Part shown: positions 1 through 11,701 of the stretch, piece after piece
Position numbering within the stretch: the stretch's first letter is position 1
Layout: the number at the start of each line of letters is the position of its first letter
Assembly (NCBI GenBank): GCA_021014325.1
Contig: CM037470.1
Span: 6,103,647-6,167,646 of the forward strand
DNA from: Plazaster borealis
Taxonomy: Eukaryota; Echinodermata; Asteroidea; Forcipulatida; Labidiasteridae
Reading direction: 5' to 3'
Length of the DNA: 64,000 bases
Translations under genes and position numbers: made by a program
Notes under the pieces: generated by a model
What the model saw: the letters and a program-made list of their open reading frames with translations, nothing else
The model's database searches: none
Told to the model about the DNA's origin: nothing

Positions 1-198
1 AGAATTGATCCGGATTCCGGGTCCAAGGAGGACTGACCCAGTAAAGAGTTAAACAATGGGTTTTCAACTTGGATTCTTCGTCAGTTTGACCCATTTCCAT
101 TTTGACACACATTCCGGGTTATACTGACCCAGAAACGGGTCAGGCCCCACGGGAACCGGATCCGGGTCAATTCTGACCCGGAATTTTATAGAGTGTGG
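1..198 (+). repeat. GGGTCA-family MITE, cut by window start
   Basis: Rich in gacccag, ccgggtc and gggtcag. It ends with a tttatagagtgtgg terminus shared by copies at 31911, 38188 and 39006. The family contains many inverted GGGTCA/TGACCC half-sites, which resemble nuclear-receptor half-sites by sequence only. Confidence 0.7.
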
Positions 199-1192
199 TT
201 GGGCGAAGCAAAATAGAAGGAGTTTATGCCAACTCCACAGGCAGCTCTTAGAGGCAGATATTGGGCAAAGATCTACAAGTAAGCAACCCACATAGAGAAA
301 ACAAAGGGAAAGTGGAGACCAATTCAACAACCTATACAATCTTCCTGGATGCTGATGGGTTTTTCAACCTGTACTATCTGTTCTGGAATCTGTCTATGAC
401 AAACCACGACTCTTCTCAAAAACAAGTACCTGACTGAAAACCCCCATTCCAAATCACTTTGTGTTATGGCCGAAATATCAAAAATCCAATGTACAATTAC
501 ATAACTCTTTACAGTCACTTTGGTATGCTTGATACGAAGGAACTTTACAATGATCGCAGTCAAGACTGCATTATATCCATCAAGCATTAATAAAGTTGTA
601 TATTTCCATTTGACAAGTCTGTACGTCCGAGATTTCATCGAGAAAGTTCTAAGTAATGTTATAACTTCCCCTCTGGACAATGGCAGGTCTCATTTGAACG
701 TGCGAACGGGCAAGTCATTAGTAGTATATTTTAGGTTGGTCGTGGTTTATCAAATCTTTCATGGTTGTTATTAGGGTAATGTGATTTGTGTCCACTCCCC
801 TTATTTCATTTTAGCAATCCAAATTTGATTATGTTCTTTTGCTCTCTATTCAGCACACCTTTGGTTCTACCTTTTACTAAAAGTGTTTCCTGTGTATTTT
901 TGGCATTAATTGCTTTGTGTTTCGTGATTTAAGTCAAAAGACTGTATTGTACCTTCATTGATCTACATCAGAATTTTGTATGTAAGATAAAAGTTTCTGA
1001 AACCATTACCACTGGCCATTCAATAATTGATTGGCGGCATATCAGCTACAAACATTTTGACCTTTGCCCCCAATATTTTCCTTCTTGCGTATAGTGGAAA
1101 TAGATGTTACATTGAATAAATTGAGCTAAAAGACAAAGAAAGCAAACTTTAATAGGTTTATATAATTATTGAGTAAACAGGAGCTATCCCCT
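199..1192. other. No recognisable feature
   Basis: AT-rich sequence. Short open frames on both strands around 324-774 overlap each other, have no domain-like pattern and no splice support. Confidence 0.5.
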
Positions 1193-1342
1193 GGGCCAGA
1201 TTTCACAAAGAGCTAAGATTGATCTTAACAGTGAATCCATCTTAATTGCCAAGCAAATCGTTATGTCACAATACAAATCACCATGGTAATACTGACAACT
1301 CATCTCCAGATAAATCTTCGTGCTTTGCGAAATCGAGCCCTG
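1193..1342. repeat. Short MITE with gggccagatttcacaaag terminal inverted repeats
   Basis: The left end gggccagatttcacaaag is mirrored by ctttgcgaaatcgagccc at the right end. The interior caatacaaatcaccatgg/gacaactcatc is shared with 2690-2806, 30880-31000 and 49719-49846. Confidence 0.75.
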
Positions 1343-1640
1343 GTTATTTTTGAAGACCTAAACGCATTTCAAACTACTTCTAAACTTTAAAAGCCTTGCG
1401 AATCACAGTTGAGTGAACACACCCTTCAGTTGAGTGAAAGTCCTTGTTTTTAAAAGTATCCTTTTGTTTATTTAGGATTTGGCTACTATTGGTTAGTTTT
1501 TTAAAGGCCTAAATGCATATTCAAATTACCTCAAACTGAAAACCAGGTATGTCACAGTTGAGTGAACATGTTAAGTGAACAGCATTTGTTGGCCGAGTGA
1601 AAGAGCAAGTATGCGATTATTGTTCTATACAGGAGATTGA
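1343..1640. repeat. Diverged duplicated segment with a cacagttgagtgaaca motif
   Basis: Two imperfect copies (about 1355-1430 and 1505-1580) share agacctaaa(c/t)gcat...cacagttgagtgaaca. A third piece lies inverted at about 2905-2990. Between 1640 and 2085 I see nothing definite. Confidence 0.45.
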
Positions 1641-2089
1641 TTGTCATGGTTGAATGGTTTTGTCATTCTTGTTTGGTGGGCAGCGAAAAACCACAGTAGT
1701 ATGAGCTAGCAGGAGGGCTCACTCATATAGGGTACCTCCATCGTTAAATCTGCTGTACTTTCTAGGTTTGAATGTTCTTAAAAAGTGGATGCTGAAGAAT
1801 CAAGGATTTCATACCCAGCAGATACCGTTCCAAATGAGGCAACTGAAGTAAAACATTACATGTAAGTTATGAAGTTTTTGCCAATTTAACTAAAGCTGGT
1901 ATTGCTATTGAACCTTTATTTTACGATAGTTTGATAAGGAACATTCACGAATATCAATTGTCTATTTTTTAATTATAATATAATAACATTTAATATTAGG
2001 CATTTATTAGATTCTTTTTTAACATTGTATCCAACGCCCTTGCATCATTACTTGTCCTGTTCATTGGGCCTTAAGCATTCCTGAAACCA

Positions 2090-2332
2090 TCTCAACTCCT
2101 TTGGAGTATGCATCACCGGCAGCCAAATTGGCACACAGGTTGCTAATCATTCAATGCCACGATCCACAGCCTGGCAGGTATTCATTACTCTTGGCTGATG
2201 AGATGCAAATCAGTTAAGTGTCTTGCCCAAGAAAAAAAGGGTCACAACCGGGATTCGAACCCAGACTCCGTTGAATTAGCCATCAGAACCCAAGATCGAT
2301 GTTCTAGACCACTCAGCCACGAACACGCTACC
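2090..2332 (-). repeat. tRNA-derived SINE
   Basis: On the minus strand the head reads gtggctgagtggtctaga (A-box like) and gggttcgaatcccgg (B-box), followed by the cttgggcaagacact body segment common to the other SINEs here. There is no proper acceptor stem, so it is not a functional tRNA gene. Confidence 0.8.
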
Positions 2333-2684
2333 ATTTTGATACAACTATAATTTATGGGATAATGGGGGTTTGATGTGGTACCATTAATTATATTATGTGC
2401 ATGTGAGTAAGAAATTTAAAACTCCAAGGGTAGCCGGCCAAAACAAAACTGACCGTTTACGGACAATTTTAAGCTAATTCCGTTGAAAATTCCAGCAGGG
2501 GCAGTCATTGATTGGTTTGTTTTTAAGTCAAAGAATCAACCCAGGGCAATTTGACATTTTCCATGCTATTTGGCTAGGTTTCAAAAGGGAATGTGGATTT
2601 GTTGAGGTTATTAACGAAATTGTTGGCGGAGTAAAAAACATCGTTACATTTGGTCTATTGACAACAGTCTGATGACATCTTGCA

Positions 2685-2806
2685 CGGTAAAGATGAGTTG
2701 TCAGTATCACCATAGTGATTTGTATTGTGACATCACACTTGGCTTAGTAATTAAGATTGATACGAACTTAAAAATTAATCTTATCCCTTTGTGAAATCGA
2801 GCCCAG
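2685..2806. repeat. Partial MITE of the ttcacaaag family
   Basis: Contains cagtatcaccatagtgatttg, tgtgacatcacac and the right end ctttgtgaaatcgagccc, nearly identical to the interior of 49719-49846. The left end is diverged. Confidence 0.6.
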
Positions 2807-2869
2807 AATAGCTGAAACCTAAACAAACAAAAGTGGGGTCAATTTAAATAAATTGTATGGAAATTATGC

Positions 2870-2904
2870 CCTTGTTTTGAAGAGTATTACTCTTCAAAAC
2901 AAGG
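2870..2904. repeat. Perfect 17-bp-arm palindrome
   Basis: ccttgttttgaagagta, one central base, then its exact reverse complement. There is no long T-run after it. It joins two repeat fragments and may be a fold-back junction. Confidence 0.85.
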
Positions 2905-3085
2905 ACATGTTCGATGTTCACTCAACCGTGACATTCTAGGCTTTAAGTTTATAATTAAAAATTAAATATCCATTTAGGCCTAAAACAAATAACCAGGACT
3001 GCTCACTCTTAATTAAAAAAGAATATCATTTTAAGTGAGAAAATCTTGAAGGCTTTACCCCAAGGTGACTCAGACCTGATAGTAG

Positions 3086-3459
3086 TTAAAGGTATCGTAC
3101 ACGTTTGGTAATGACTCAAAACAAATATTAGCATAACAACTTACTTGGTAACAAGCAACGGAGAGCTATTGATATTATAAAACATTGTAGGAAACGACTC
3201 CCTCTGAAGTAACGTAGTTTTTGAGAAAGAGATAATTTCTCACTAAAATAATAAAAACTTCTTGCAAGAAGTTTTTATTCCTATCTGAAAGCACACAAAT
3301 TTGAACAACAAGGGTGTTTTTTCTTTCATCATGTTCTTGCAACTTCGATGACCAATTGAGCCCAAATTTTCACAGGCTTGTTATTTTATGCATATGTTGG
3401 GATACACCAAGTGAGAACACTGGTCTTAGACAATTTCCAAACGTGTTCAGTGCCTTTAA
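3086..3459 (+). mobile_element. TTAA-flanked MITE (family 1)
   Basis: Bounded by TTAA on both sides, with terminal repeats aaggtatcgtacacgtttgg / its reverse-complement-like end aaacgtgttcagtgcctt. The interior is shared with four other copies (15239, 23528, 30448, 50503). TTAA duplication is typical of piggyBac-type transposons. No coding sequence. Confidence 0.85.
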
Positions 3460-3985
3460 GGGACGTGATCAGGAAGATGGACGTTCAATGAGGCTTCAAA
3501 TTTAATAATTTTAGGAATAATGACAAGGCAATGTTACGGCATTGATAGCCTAAATGCATTAGTACCGGTAGCTATGACGCAGATTGTCCAAACGTAGAGA
3601 TGAACTGCTTATCGTTCAGCAAGCTTAACGTTTAAGAATCATGCCTAATGACCGGTCTGGCCGAGAACAATGTTATAAGATAGACGGCAGTCAACAAACT
3701 GTCCTACATAATTTCAATTTCTCCCTAATGCTCTCTTTATTGTTCTAAATATTTTCAATTTCACCCGTTTGATGCTCTCTTCACGTTACAAAATTCGATT
3801 AACAAAGATATTATTGATTTACCGGTATATCTTTCAATTGTTGGGTTTAGTGCAATGAGTTTAATGAAATTAGTTTACACTGTAATCAAATCGAAAAAAG
3901 AGAAATGAAATTGGTGACAATCTAGAGCACCGAAAGCGCAAGAGAAGCTCTAGGCCTATCTATTGCTGGAAAGTGAAATATAAAT
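3460..3985. other. No recognisable feature
   Basis: AT-rich, non-coding in all frames, with no repeat that I could match elsewhere in the window. Confidence 0.45.
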
Positions 3986-4403
3986 GGGCGCCATTTCAGC
4001 AAGCCATTATGGCGTGTCATGGCTGAGCGGTTTATTGAAGAGCACCGAACTCAAGCTCTGGTGTTTCTGATCAGCAGAGTGTGGGTTCGAGACCCGGTCT
4101 TGACATTGACTTGTGTCATTAGGCAAGACACTTAACCATTATTGTTTCGTCCTTCGGATGGGACGTAGAGCCGTAGGTCCCGTGTGTTGTTATACAAACT
4201 ATCAATGCACGTAAAAGACCTCAGTAAACACTTATCGCTAAGAGAAGGGGTTCGCCCCGTTGGGTGCAGTGCGTTTATCTTCAAGCATGATTTGAAGGCT
4301 GTACTCAAAAGGAAGAAGAAGAACACTTGTTATATCATTAATAGCATTGGTAATTGTCCGCACTGATCTATTTTTGCATGAGTTGCTTGCTGAAATGGCG
4401 TCC
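3986..4403 (+). repeat. tRNA-derived SINE lying inside an inverted-repeat element
   Basis: From about 4012 the SINE head ggctgagcgg...gggttcgagacccgg is followed by the body caagacacttaacca, ccttcggatgggacgtag and agccgtaggtcccgtgtg. On either side lie gggcgccatttcagcaagc (3986) and gcttgctgaaatggcgtcc (4385), which are inverted copies and look like the ends of an older element. Confidence 0.75.
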
Positions 4404-5680
4404 AGTGCACATTTCACATTCTAGCCTTAGTTGCCCATCTTGCACCGTCGCTCTGTCATCTTTGGTGTCAATTTAGTAGCCAGTACAGGACCAAGTGTTT
4501 AGGAGGAAGGTGGGAGGAGAAGGTTGGTAAAGGTGGGGCGAGAATAAAATATCTTGGTGCATTTCATAAGAACGTTTGTTATGTTTACATTCTTTATTCA
4601 TGGTTTTTATTGTGACCACGATAGTCTAAGAAAACAAATCGTCGGCGTTTTCACGAACCGACGAATCAGCTGAAACATAGCGTTTTTTTGAGAAAAACGC
4701 TTTTGAAGTTGGTCACATTTTTAAAAGTGTGTTTTCGCGGGTCTTTTAGTTGAAAATGTAAAACATTTGTTTATGTTACGCTAGTGTATAAGTTAAATAA
4801 CATGACTAGATACTTATTTTTGTATTTTGATGCTTTGTTAGAAAGCTGTTTGGTTCAAAACTTTTTCGCCGGTTCGTGAAAACGCATAAACTTGAGCACC
4901 CCGGATTCGCCACACATTCGCCACGTGGGGGGTCGGATTCGCCAGTTCGTGAAAACGCAAATCCGTGAGTGCATGCAGACGATTCGCAACTTTGGCAATT
5001 AGCGTAATCAGTAAAGTATACATTTTCAAGACTTAATGATTTTGGACTGATTCGCCACTTCGTGAAAACAAGTTCCGAAAAATAAACACTGCGCAGAGGT
5101 GCTGAAACTTTTGTAACAATACCGACATGAAGTGGTTCGTGAATTGATGAAAGAAACTCCAAGTTTTGATCCAATGATTAAAACAAACGGAATGGTGTGT
5201 CTCAATGAACTTTAAAAATCAAACTTTGGGACATGATTTATAACAAATAAGGTTGTGATAAAAATGTATCTGCCTATCTTATACTAAACAAATCAAACCA
5301 TTTTGAAATTAAACAATTTCAGAGAATTAAAATTCCTTATTCACTTCCTGGAAACAACGATAGACCATCATAAAATAGCCGTTGGATTATAACTTACAGT
5401 TAATGTTTTCCCCAAATACGTTTTACCAAATCAAGTAAAATTTAATCCATCTCTAACAGCATGCAAACCAATTACAAATTATTACTGGTCACTGATTGAC
5501 TTAATCCAGCTTAGTCTACGACTTTTGAATGCAGCCTATACTTAAGTACGTAATTAAAAGTAGCTACAGAAAGCACCCATCTCTCCAGAATTTTACCCAA
5601 CATTAATGATTGACGAAATATAAAAACCACATTTCTCTTTATATTAGTATATCAACGGCTGTTAAATGCTCAAGCTAAGC
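4404..5680. other. Intergenic; dispersed ttcgtgaaaacgc motifs
   Basis: Between about 4640 and 5080 the phrase ttcgcca(c/g)ttcgtgaaaacgc recurs several times in irregular spacing. The rest is AT-rich with no recognised gene. Confidence 0.4.
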
Positions 5681-5865
5681 AACAACAAACAAACAAACAA
5701 ACAAACACCCCAACAGCCCCAACACCCCAACATACAAATACAAAACACAACGCAGCTGTACATGAAACACCCTTGACAGGTTGTAACCTGCTCACCAACT
5801 GACTGTGCAAATTGAAAAAATCAAATAAAATAAATAAATAAATAACTAAACAAGTAAATAAATCA
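5681..5865. repeat. AAAC/CCCCAAC and AAAT low-complexity tracts
   Basis: (aaac)n followed by caccccaacagccccaacaccccaaca at 5681-5745, and an aaataaataaata tract near 5823-5850. Similar AAAC/CCCCAAC tracts occur at 55090, 58142 and 61600. Confidence 0.85.
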
Positions 5866-6239
5866 ATCAATATAACAGCCGTAGATGAAACAAGCTTGAC
5901 AGCTTAAGACCTACACACCTGCTGACTTTAATTTGGCGTAAAATTGACTCCTGGTGGTTTTAAAAGAATGATCGACAGGAACAATGGGGTTTCTACCGTT
6001 TTCTCATGCTGCCTAAACGTTGAACCAAGAAATGATAGTACTTCAAATAGCCGTAGGAAAACCAACACTCAAGTCCAGTCGATTATTTTATCACAGCGTT
6101 CTTATTTAGTGTGAGGCTGACTCCCAGATAGGCTGACAGCAAAATCCACGCTGGGAACACGCCAATGACTGAGCCTCACGGGTGCAGAAGTCTATTTTAC
6201 TGGATAATAACATTTCACTTGTGCTAGGCATAAAACCAT

Positions 6240-6355
6240 CCCTCCCTTGTATTTAGGTTTCCAGAAACTGACGACTGCTGTCTAACTGAAGCCGTTGGTG
6301 GTTTTCTTCAAGGAGTCCTACTTTTGGTTGCAATTCGAGACACAGCTCTGACATG
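6240..6355 (+). promoter_or_regulatory. Candidate first exon (5' UTR plus ATG) of the cyclase gene
   Basis: The coding exon at 32826 starts with Tyr in phase 0, so an upstream exon must end exactly in ATG. At 6353-6355 an ATG with purine at -3 and G at +4 is directly followed by gtaagt, a perfect donor. Other ATG-gt(a/g)ag sites I saw upstream (27242, 31083) fall in repeats and have weaker donors. The sequence before it is not repetitive; a cataaaa string near 6230 could be a TATA-like element. The implied intron is about 26.5 kb. Confidence 0.33.
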
Positions 6356-6436
6356 GTAAGTCCATAATATCTGATGATCTTTCCTGATAAATTGTGTTGG
6401 TTTCGTTTAACAGTTAGTTGAATTTATCAAACAATT

Positions 6437-7000
6437 GAGCTGTAGGTCTGCAGAAATTACATAAACTCTGCAACTGATAATGTGGCAAGAAAACTGTTAG
6501 TACTTAGCTAATGGCCTGCAGAATTTGTACTGATAATGTTGCACAAAACTGTTAATATTTAAGCTGTAGGCCTGCAGATTTTATACCCGATCCAGTACTT
6601 TTGCACAAAACTGTTGGTTTTAAGGTGTAGGCATGTAGAATTTATAACTGATCATGTTGGACAAAAACTGTTGATATTTAGCTGTAGGCCTGCATAATTT
6701 ATAAATGATAGTGTTGGGGAAATTTTTCGCAATTTTATCTATAGGCCTGCAGAATTTATACTGGTTATGGTGCACAAAAAATGTTGCTATTTAGTTGAAT
6801 TTATAGTTAACATTGTTGCACAAAAACTGATGCTTATTAGCTTCAGGCCTGCACAATGTGCACCAAAACTGTTGAAATTTCGCTGTATGCCTGCAGAATT
6901 TTTACTGATAATAGTGCACAAAAACTGTTGATATTTAGCTGTAGGCCTGCTGAATTTATACTGAGCATGTCGCACAAAAACTGTTGCTATTTTTATGCTC
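6437..7000 (+). repeat. Minisatellite, about ten diverged units of roughly 57 bp
   Basis: Each unit contains tagctgtaggcctgcagaat, an atactgataatg segment and ttgcacaaaaactgttg. Units vary in length and sequence. The array begins about 80 bp after the candidate first-exon donor. Confidence 0.85.
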
Positions 7001-7314
7001 ACTTTGTAAGAATACAAATTACAGATAAAAAGTTTGTTGGAGTGAAATGTTTCACTTGCAGCGTAACAATTGTTACGAAGAAGAGGATCTGAAAAAATAT
7101 CCTCGCGGTCTGCTCACTCCACCACCCACAATTATAATTACGACGCAATCGTCAAAATGGCTCCTTTGTTCAACCCCTTTATATTCGCCTACCACCTTCC
7201 CCTGTCACAATGACAAACACTGCGAATATAATACATGGAAACGGACCCTACCCATAAAACCTGCAAAATTTATTTTGCAAACTTTATATTGACAAAATAG
7301 GGAGACCGCCAACA

Positions 7315-8302
7315 TTAAGGCCCTGTCACACCATGGCATATCGCCTGAACGTATGCCAACGTATGCGAAATATCGAAAATACGTTGGTGTACGTTGGTGT
7401 ACGCTGATATAAGTTTGGGGGAAGTTGGGGATACGTCGTTGACGTAAAGAGCACGCTGTGATACGCTGTTAAAATGTTGAACACGTCGAGCCCGCGAAAA
7501 ATTATTGAGCATGTTCAAAATTTCTCGGCGTACTGAACGTGTGCTTCATACGTTCTGCATAAGTTCCCCGCAGTTCGTGGTACGTAACATACGTTGACAT
7601 ACGTTGACATACGCTGATATACGTTAGAGGAACGTTACTCGTAGGTTTGTATACGTTGATGTACGTCGGCTGACGGGGAAACGTACAGCCAACGTAGTGA
7701 CAACGAGATGATAACGTATAATGTGCCGTATGTCTAACCTATGCCAGACGTATCTCCAACGAGTCTCGACGTATTCTGACGTATCCACCTTATGTACAAC
7801 TTATGCCTTGCGATCGTGTAACGTACGAATTGTGTTTCTACAGTACAGCTAGCGTATGTGCCGTACAGCTAGCGGGCATTCGGTGTTTTGGGAACTTAGG
7901 GGGGTTTGGGTATACATCTATGGGTCCCTTGAGTAACTCAACCTCATTTCTTCATGGTCTGTCGTGCTACACACATCAACGCTGAGGATACGTTGAACAC
8001 GGCAGACAAATGCTACGAATGCGTTAAGCATACGTTACTCATACGCTCGCATATGCTGTGATACGCTGTCATAACTTTGTTATAAGTTAGTGATACGCTA
8101 TCAATACGTTAGTCATACGCTATGTATACGTTCAATACGCTATGGATACGCTATAGATACGTCCTGTCAAACACCGATGTCGACTTTTCCGATGCAATTC
8201 GTTGGGAAGTTAGACGTTCTTGGACTTTGACAATTTTCGCACTATTTTGTGTATACGTCGGCATACGTTCAGGCGACACGCCATGGTGTGGCAGGGCCTT
8301 TA
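7315..8302. mobile_element. Non-coding TIR element, about 1 kb, inside a SINE-like sequence
   Basis: The ends carry ggccctgtcacaccatggc (left) and gccatggtgtggcagggcc (right), extended by gcctgaacgtatgcc inverted copies. The flanks gaccgccaacat and gggctaggt... are contiguous in a related sequence near 34775-34797 (minus strand), so an insertion is shown. The target is TA or TTA. The interior is almost wholly degenerate atacgtt/acgctgatat repeats with no coding potential. Confidence 0.8.
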
Positions 8303-8400
8303 GGGCTAGGTAACTCAGTTGGTAGAGTACCGGCACGTTAATCCTGTGGTCGTTGGTTCAAATCCCGCTCTATAGTCAATTTTCTTTGTCCAAGTCTAAA
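8303..8400 (+). repeat. tRNA-like SINE head
   Basis: taactcagttggtagagt (A-box) and ggttcaaatccc (B-box) are spaced as in a tRNA, but the acceptor stem does not pair. Its upstream part is at about 7301-7314, separated by the element above. Confidence 0.65.
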
Positions 8401-8479
8401 TTATTAAAAATTTACCCAAGTCGTGGGTTTTGGTATTGATTACTTGATAATAAATGAATTCGTCTAACACACATAACCT

Positions 8480-8735
8480 CCTTTGTAAAATGCAAGCTTG
8501 CATGTTGTGTTTTTCAAAGATAATTTTGTCCATATTTTGTTTTTATAATGCCGTTGGTCGGGTTCTCAGACTAGATTGAAAACAATGACTGTCCACATTT
8601 TTTCCTTTGTATTAAAAGCAAGCTTGCAAGTTGTGTTTTTAAAAATATATTTTTCCATGTTTTTTTAACAATGCCTAGTCAGGGTCTCGTACATGATTGA
8701 CATAAAAAATGACTGTCCACATTTTTCCACCCAGC
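8480..8735. repeat. Two tandem diverged copies of a 126-bp sequence
   Basis: gcaagcttgcatgttgtgtt at 8492 recurs as gcaagcttgcaagttgtgtt at 8618. Both copies end in aatgactgtccacattttt. Confidence 0.75.
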
Positions 8736-8795
8736 TTTGGAGCTGGATGTAAGGTAAAAAGCCTGCATGCGTACGAAACGACTATACAGGGTCTG

Positions 8796-9479
8796 TATAC
8801 GTTTATTAATGACTCTTAAAATTAATGCCAGTAGAAACTTCAACTTGGTAGGAAGTATCAGCAGCTTTGGATAGTATAATGCATTTTGAGAAACTTTTAA
8901 CTTCGAAGTACTGCGGTTATATAAAAAGATATCACTTTTTATCCCCAAAAAATTGAATCTAAGAAGCGTTATACCTAACTGCAGTAACGTTTCTAAGATT
9001 GTATATTTCCAAATGCAGATTATACTTTCTGCATGAACGAACCGCTCCAGATTTTCGGCAATATCTCAAAAACGCTACCACATTTTATACGTTTATTAAT
9101 GACTCTGAAAATTAATGCCAGTAGAAACTTCAACTTGGTAAGAAGTATCAGCAGCTTTGGATAGTATAATGCATTTTGAGAAACTTTTAACTTCGAAGTA
9201 CTGCGGTTATATAAAAAGATATCACTTTTTATCCCCAAAAAATTGAATCTGAGAAGCGTTATACCTAACTGCAGTAACGTTTCTAAGATTGTATATTTCC
9301 AAATGCAGATTATACTTTCTGCATGAACGAACCGCTCCAGATTTTCGGCAATATCTCAAAAACGCTACCACATTTTGAAATGAAATTTTCACAGGTTAGT
9401 TTTATGGTATATATCTACAACTATATAGGAGTGAAACAAACAGTGAGCTCCAGTTACCTAACGTATTCAATCCCTTTAA
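8796..9479. mobile_element. MITE with an internal 290-bp tandem duplication
   Basis: 8796-9085 and 9086-9375 are almost identical. The end aacgtattcaatccc lies next to TTAA at 9476-9479. Interior and end match, in inverted orientation, the element starting at 43351 (ttaaagggattgtgtacg). The repeated open frames on the minus strand are products of this duplication, not genes. Confidence 0.8.
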
Positions 9480-9851
9480 AGAATGGCTGATGGGCCAGGG
9501 GTATATGTGCCGAAGCAATTTAGAGAAGGTAATCAAGAACTGAATGTAACAGGAATGTCATGCGAAATTGTCGGGATTAGGGCCGGGTTGTGTATGAAGG
9601 TCAATATGGACTAAAAGTTCGGTACCTCTGATCCCCTTGCCCCAGATCCCATTGCCCCTTAATCCCCAACTGTGCATCATGGCCTCGACAACCCAGAGGG
9701 AAAGTAATGGGCGTATCGCCATGCGTCAGCTCATTCAATGTTGCCCGATACTGCTGTATTACACTCGAATTGGTCAGGCAGGAACAAAATCAACGTTTCC
9801 TCTTTGAAAAAAATGATCTCAACTCATCCCGTGTGCTTTTAGAATAAGAAG
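9480..9851. other. No recognisable feature
   Basis: Unique-looking AT-rich sequence, no plausible coding frame. Confidence 0.4.
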
Positions 9852-9985
9852 CAGGGGCGTCAATCCGTCTTGAAATGTGGGGGGACCGCAGGATCATTTA
9901 CGGCGTGGGGTCCAGGGGCCCGCTCAAGGGCTGTTGGGTTTCAGCATGTTTGAACGACCTAGAAAAGCTCTCCTTGCTATAATTA
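9852..9985 (+). mobile_element. hAT-like element fragment (left end)
   Basis: Starts caggggcgtcaatc and continues as in the element at 26079 (cttgaaatgtggggg, ggatcatttacggcgtgggg, catgtttgaacgacctagaaaagctctcc). The right half is missing. Confidence 0.7.
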
Positions 9986-10467
9986 TTTACATATAAAACT
10001 TGGACTTGGTTCAGGGAGAGATAGAACAAGCGACACAAATAAAACACCAACATACATGATATAGGCCTATTATTCTTCAGTTCTTATGGGCAATTCCACT
10101 GTGACTCGTGCTACACTTTAAGGTGTCTTTTTACATACTTTATGCTCCAGATATTAAACAATTTGGTTGGAATCTTGCTTTTGTATTTTAACAACCAACA
10201 TTCAAGGCTATGTTCTGATAGTATTTTACTTTTGTATGGGACAGCGGCGAACATCGGTAACTCGTGCTACACGCAGAGGACATGCACAAAAAATTACTCA
10301 TTTCCATTTTGATGGTGTCCTATTTAGAACAAAAACAATAAACTCTCATGGATTGTAAAAATAACAATTTTGCTTCGGTTCAGGAAACTTGTAAAGTCCA
10401 TGGTTGTTTATGATGGGTTCTTTCACTTTTGTCATCATTTGATTTTCACTGTTTTATCATCCTTTTT

Positions 10468-10805
10468 CTAAAGGCATCGTACACTTTTGGTAACAGTTCA
10501 AAATCAGTGTCCACATTTTATGTGATTCAACATATGCATGAACAAACAAACCTGTGAAAGTTTGAGCTCAATTGGTCATCGAGGTTACGAGAAAATAGTG
10601 AAAAGAGACCTTATGTGTTTTTTTTCTTCAAAATATCGCGCGTGATAAAAACTATTGTTTTACTCATTTCTCAGAAACGATAACATTTTAGGCAGAAATA
10701 TTTTAAGGATCCCTTTCAACCATTACTAATAAATCATGTAAGTTGTGTGTGAATCTGTAAACATTTGTGTTTTTCGATTTTACCAATAGTGTACAGGGCC
10801 TTTAA
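10468..10805. mobile_element. TTAA-type MITE (related subfamily)
   Basis: Left end taaaggcatcgtacacttttggtaac, right end accaatagtgtacagggcc followed by TTAA. It shares the caattggtcatcgaggtt segment with family 1. Confidence 0.7.
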
Positions 10806-11701
10806 GGCCACTTCCTGTAACATACATTTCCAGCTTTTTGCGTAACAATAAAGTAAGCGATAAAAAGAAAAATGAAGGATGTTGATTAAAATTTGATGAA
10901 TATTTCTTGTATACCATATTTCAAAGATATAAAATGTATCAAATTTTAAGGACAACTGCTTAAGCTTAAAACAATGGGCCGATTTATAGAATATCTCAGT
11001 TATACAGGATGTTTCCACTTAAAAATACACTATCAGAACAAATACAATATTTTTACTAACAAACTGTTAAGCAAACTCCGAAAAATAGTTAATAAGTTGT
11101 GATCTTTGCATGTGTTTGGAATAATATTGCTATTATTGTATTCGACCTCAACAATACAAGAACAACAAATACAATACAAGGCAATAAAGGGAACAACAAA
11201 CAAAACAAAAAAAAACACAGAAAAAAACATCGCACCAACAAAATACAAACAAATAATAAACAAATAAACAAACAAACAAACAAGCGTCTTGCTGAAAATA
11301 TCAATCCGGTCCTGTTTTAAGAGACACGATGCAGGCCCATGCAATCATCCTAGCAGATGGCTGAATATAAAAATTGATCACGGAGTGAGGATTTTGCGAC
11401 ATTTTCAAAACTGTCCACCGAAATTGTTTACAAAGCCCTTATAGCCAGAGATTTTGTCCTGCCAAAGGCCCAAGAAAAATGGGTTTAGATTTGAAATCTT
11501 CCTAAAGATTTCAACTGGACTGAAGTTTGGGGTAAAATTCATAAAACAAATTCCTTTTAGATGCTAAGGATAAAGATATGATTTTTTGACTTTATCACAG
11601 GATCTTCCCAACTTGCATGGGACAAACTTTTTCGTATGAAAATCACAGAAAAAGTCGAGTTTCCACTCTGTGATTCGACGCAGAAACTATATTGAGCATT
11701 T
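10806..11701. other. AT-rich; A/C-rich simple tract at about 11150-11285
   Basis: The tract consists of aacaa, aaacaaac and aaataaac repeats and explains the open frames on both strands there. Nothing else is recognised. Confidence 0.6.

Noticed and set aside
1..198. GGGTCA/TGACCC half-sites as nuclear receptor response elements
   Set aside because: They are part of a dispersed MITE family; sequence similarity alone does not show regulation.
8679..9238. Two copies of a small minus-strand gene
   Set aside because: The frames are identical because of the 290-bp duplication in a MITE; no protein features.
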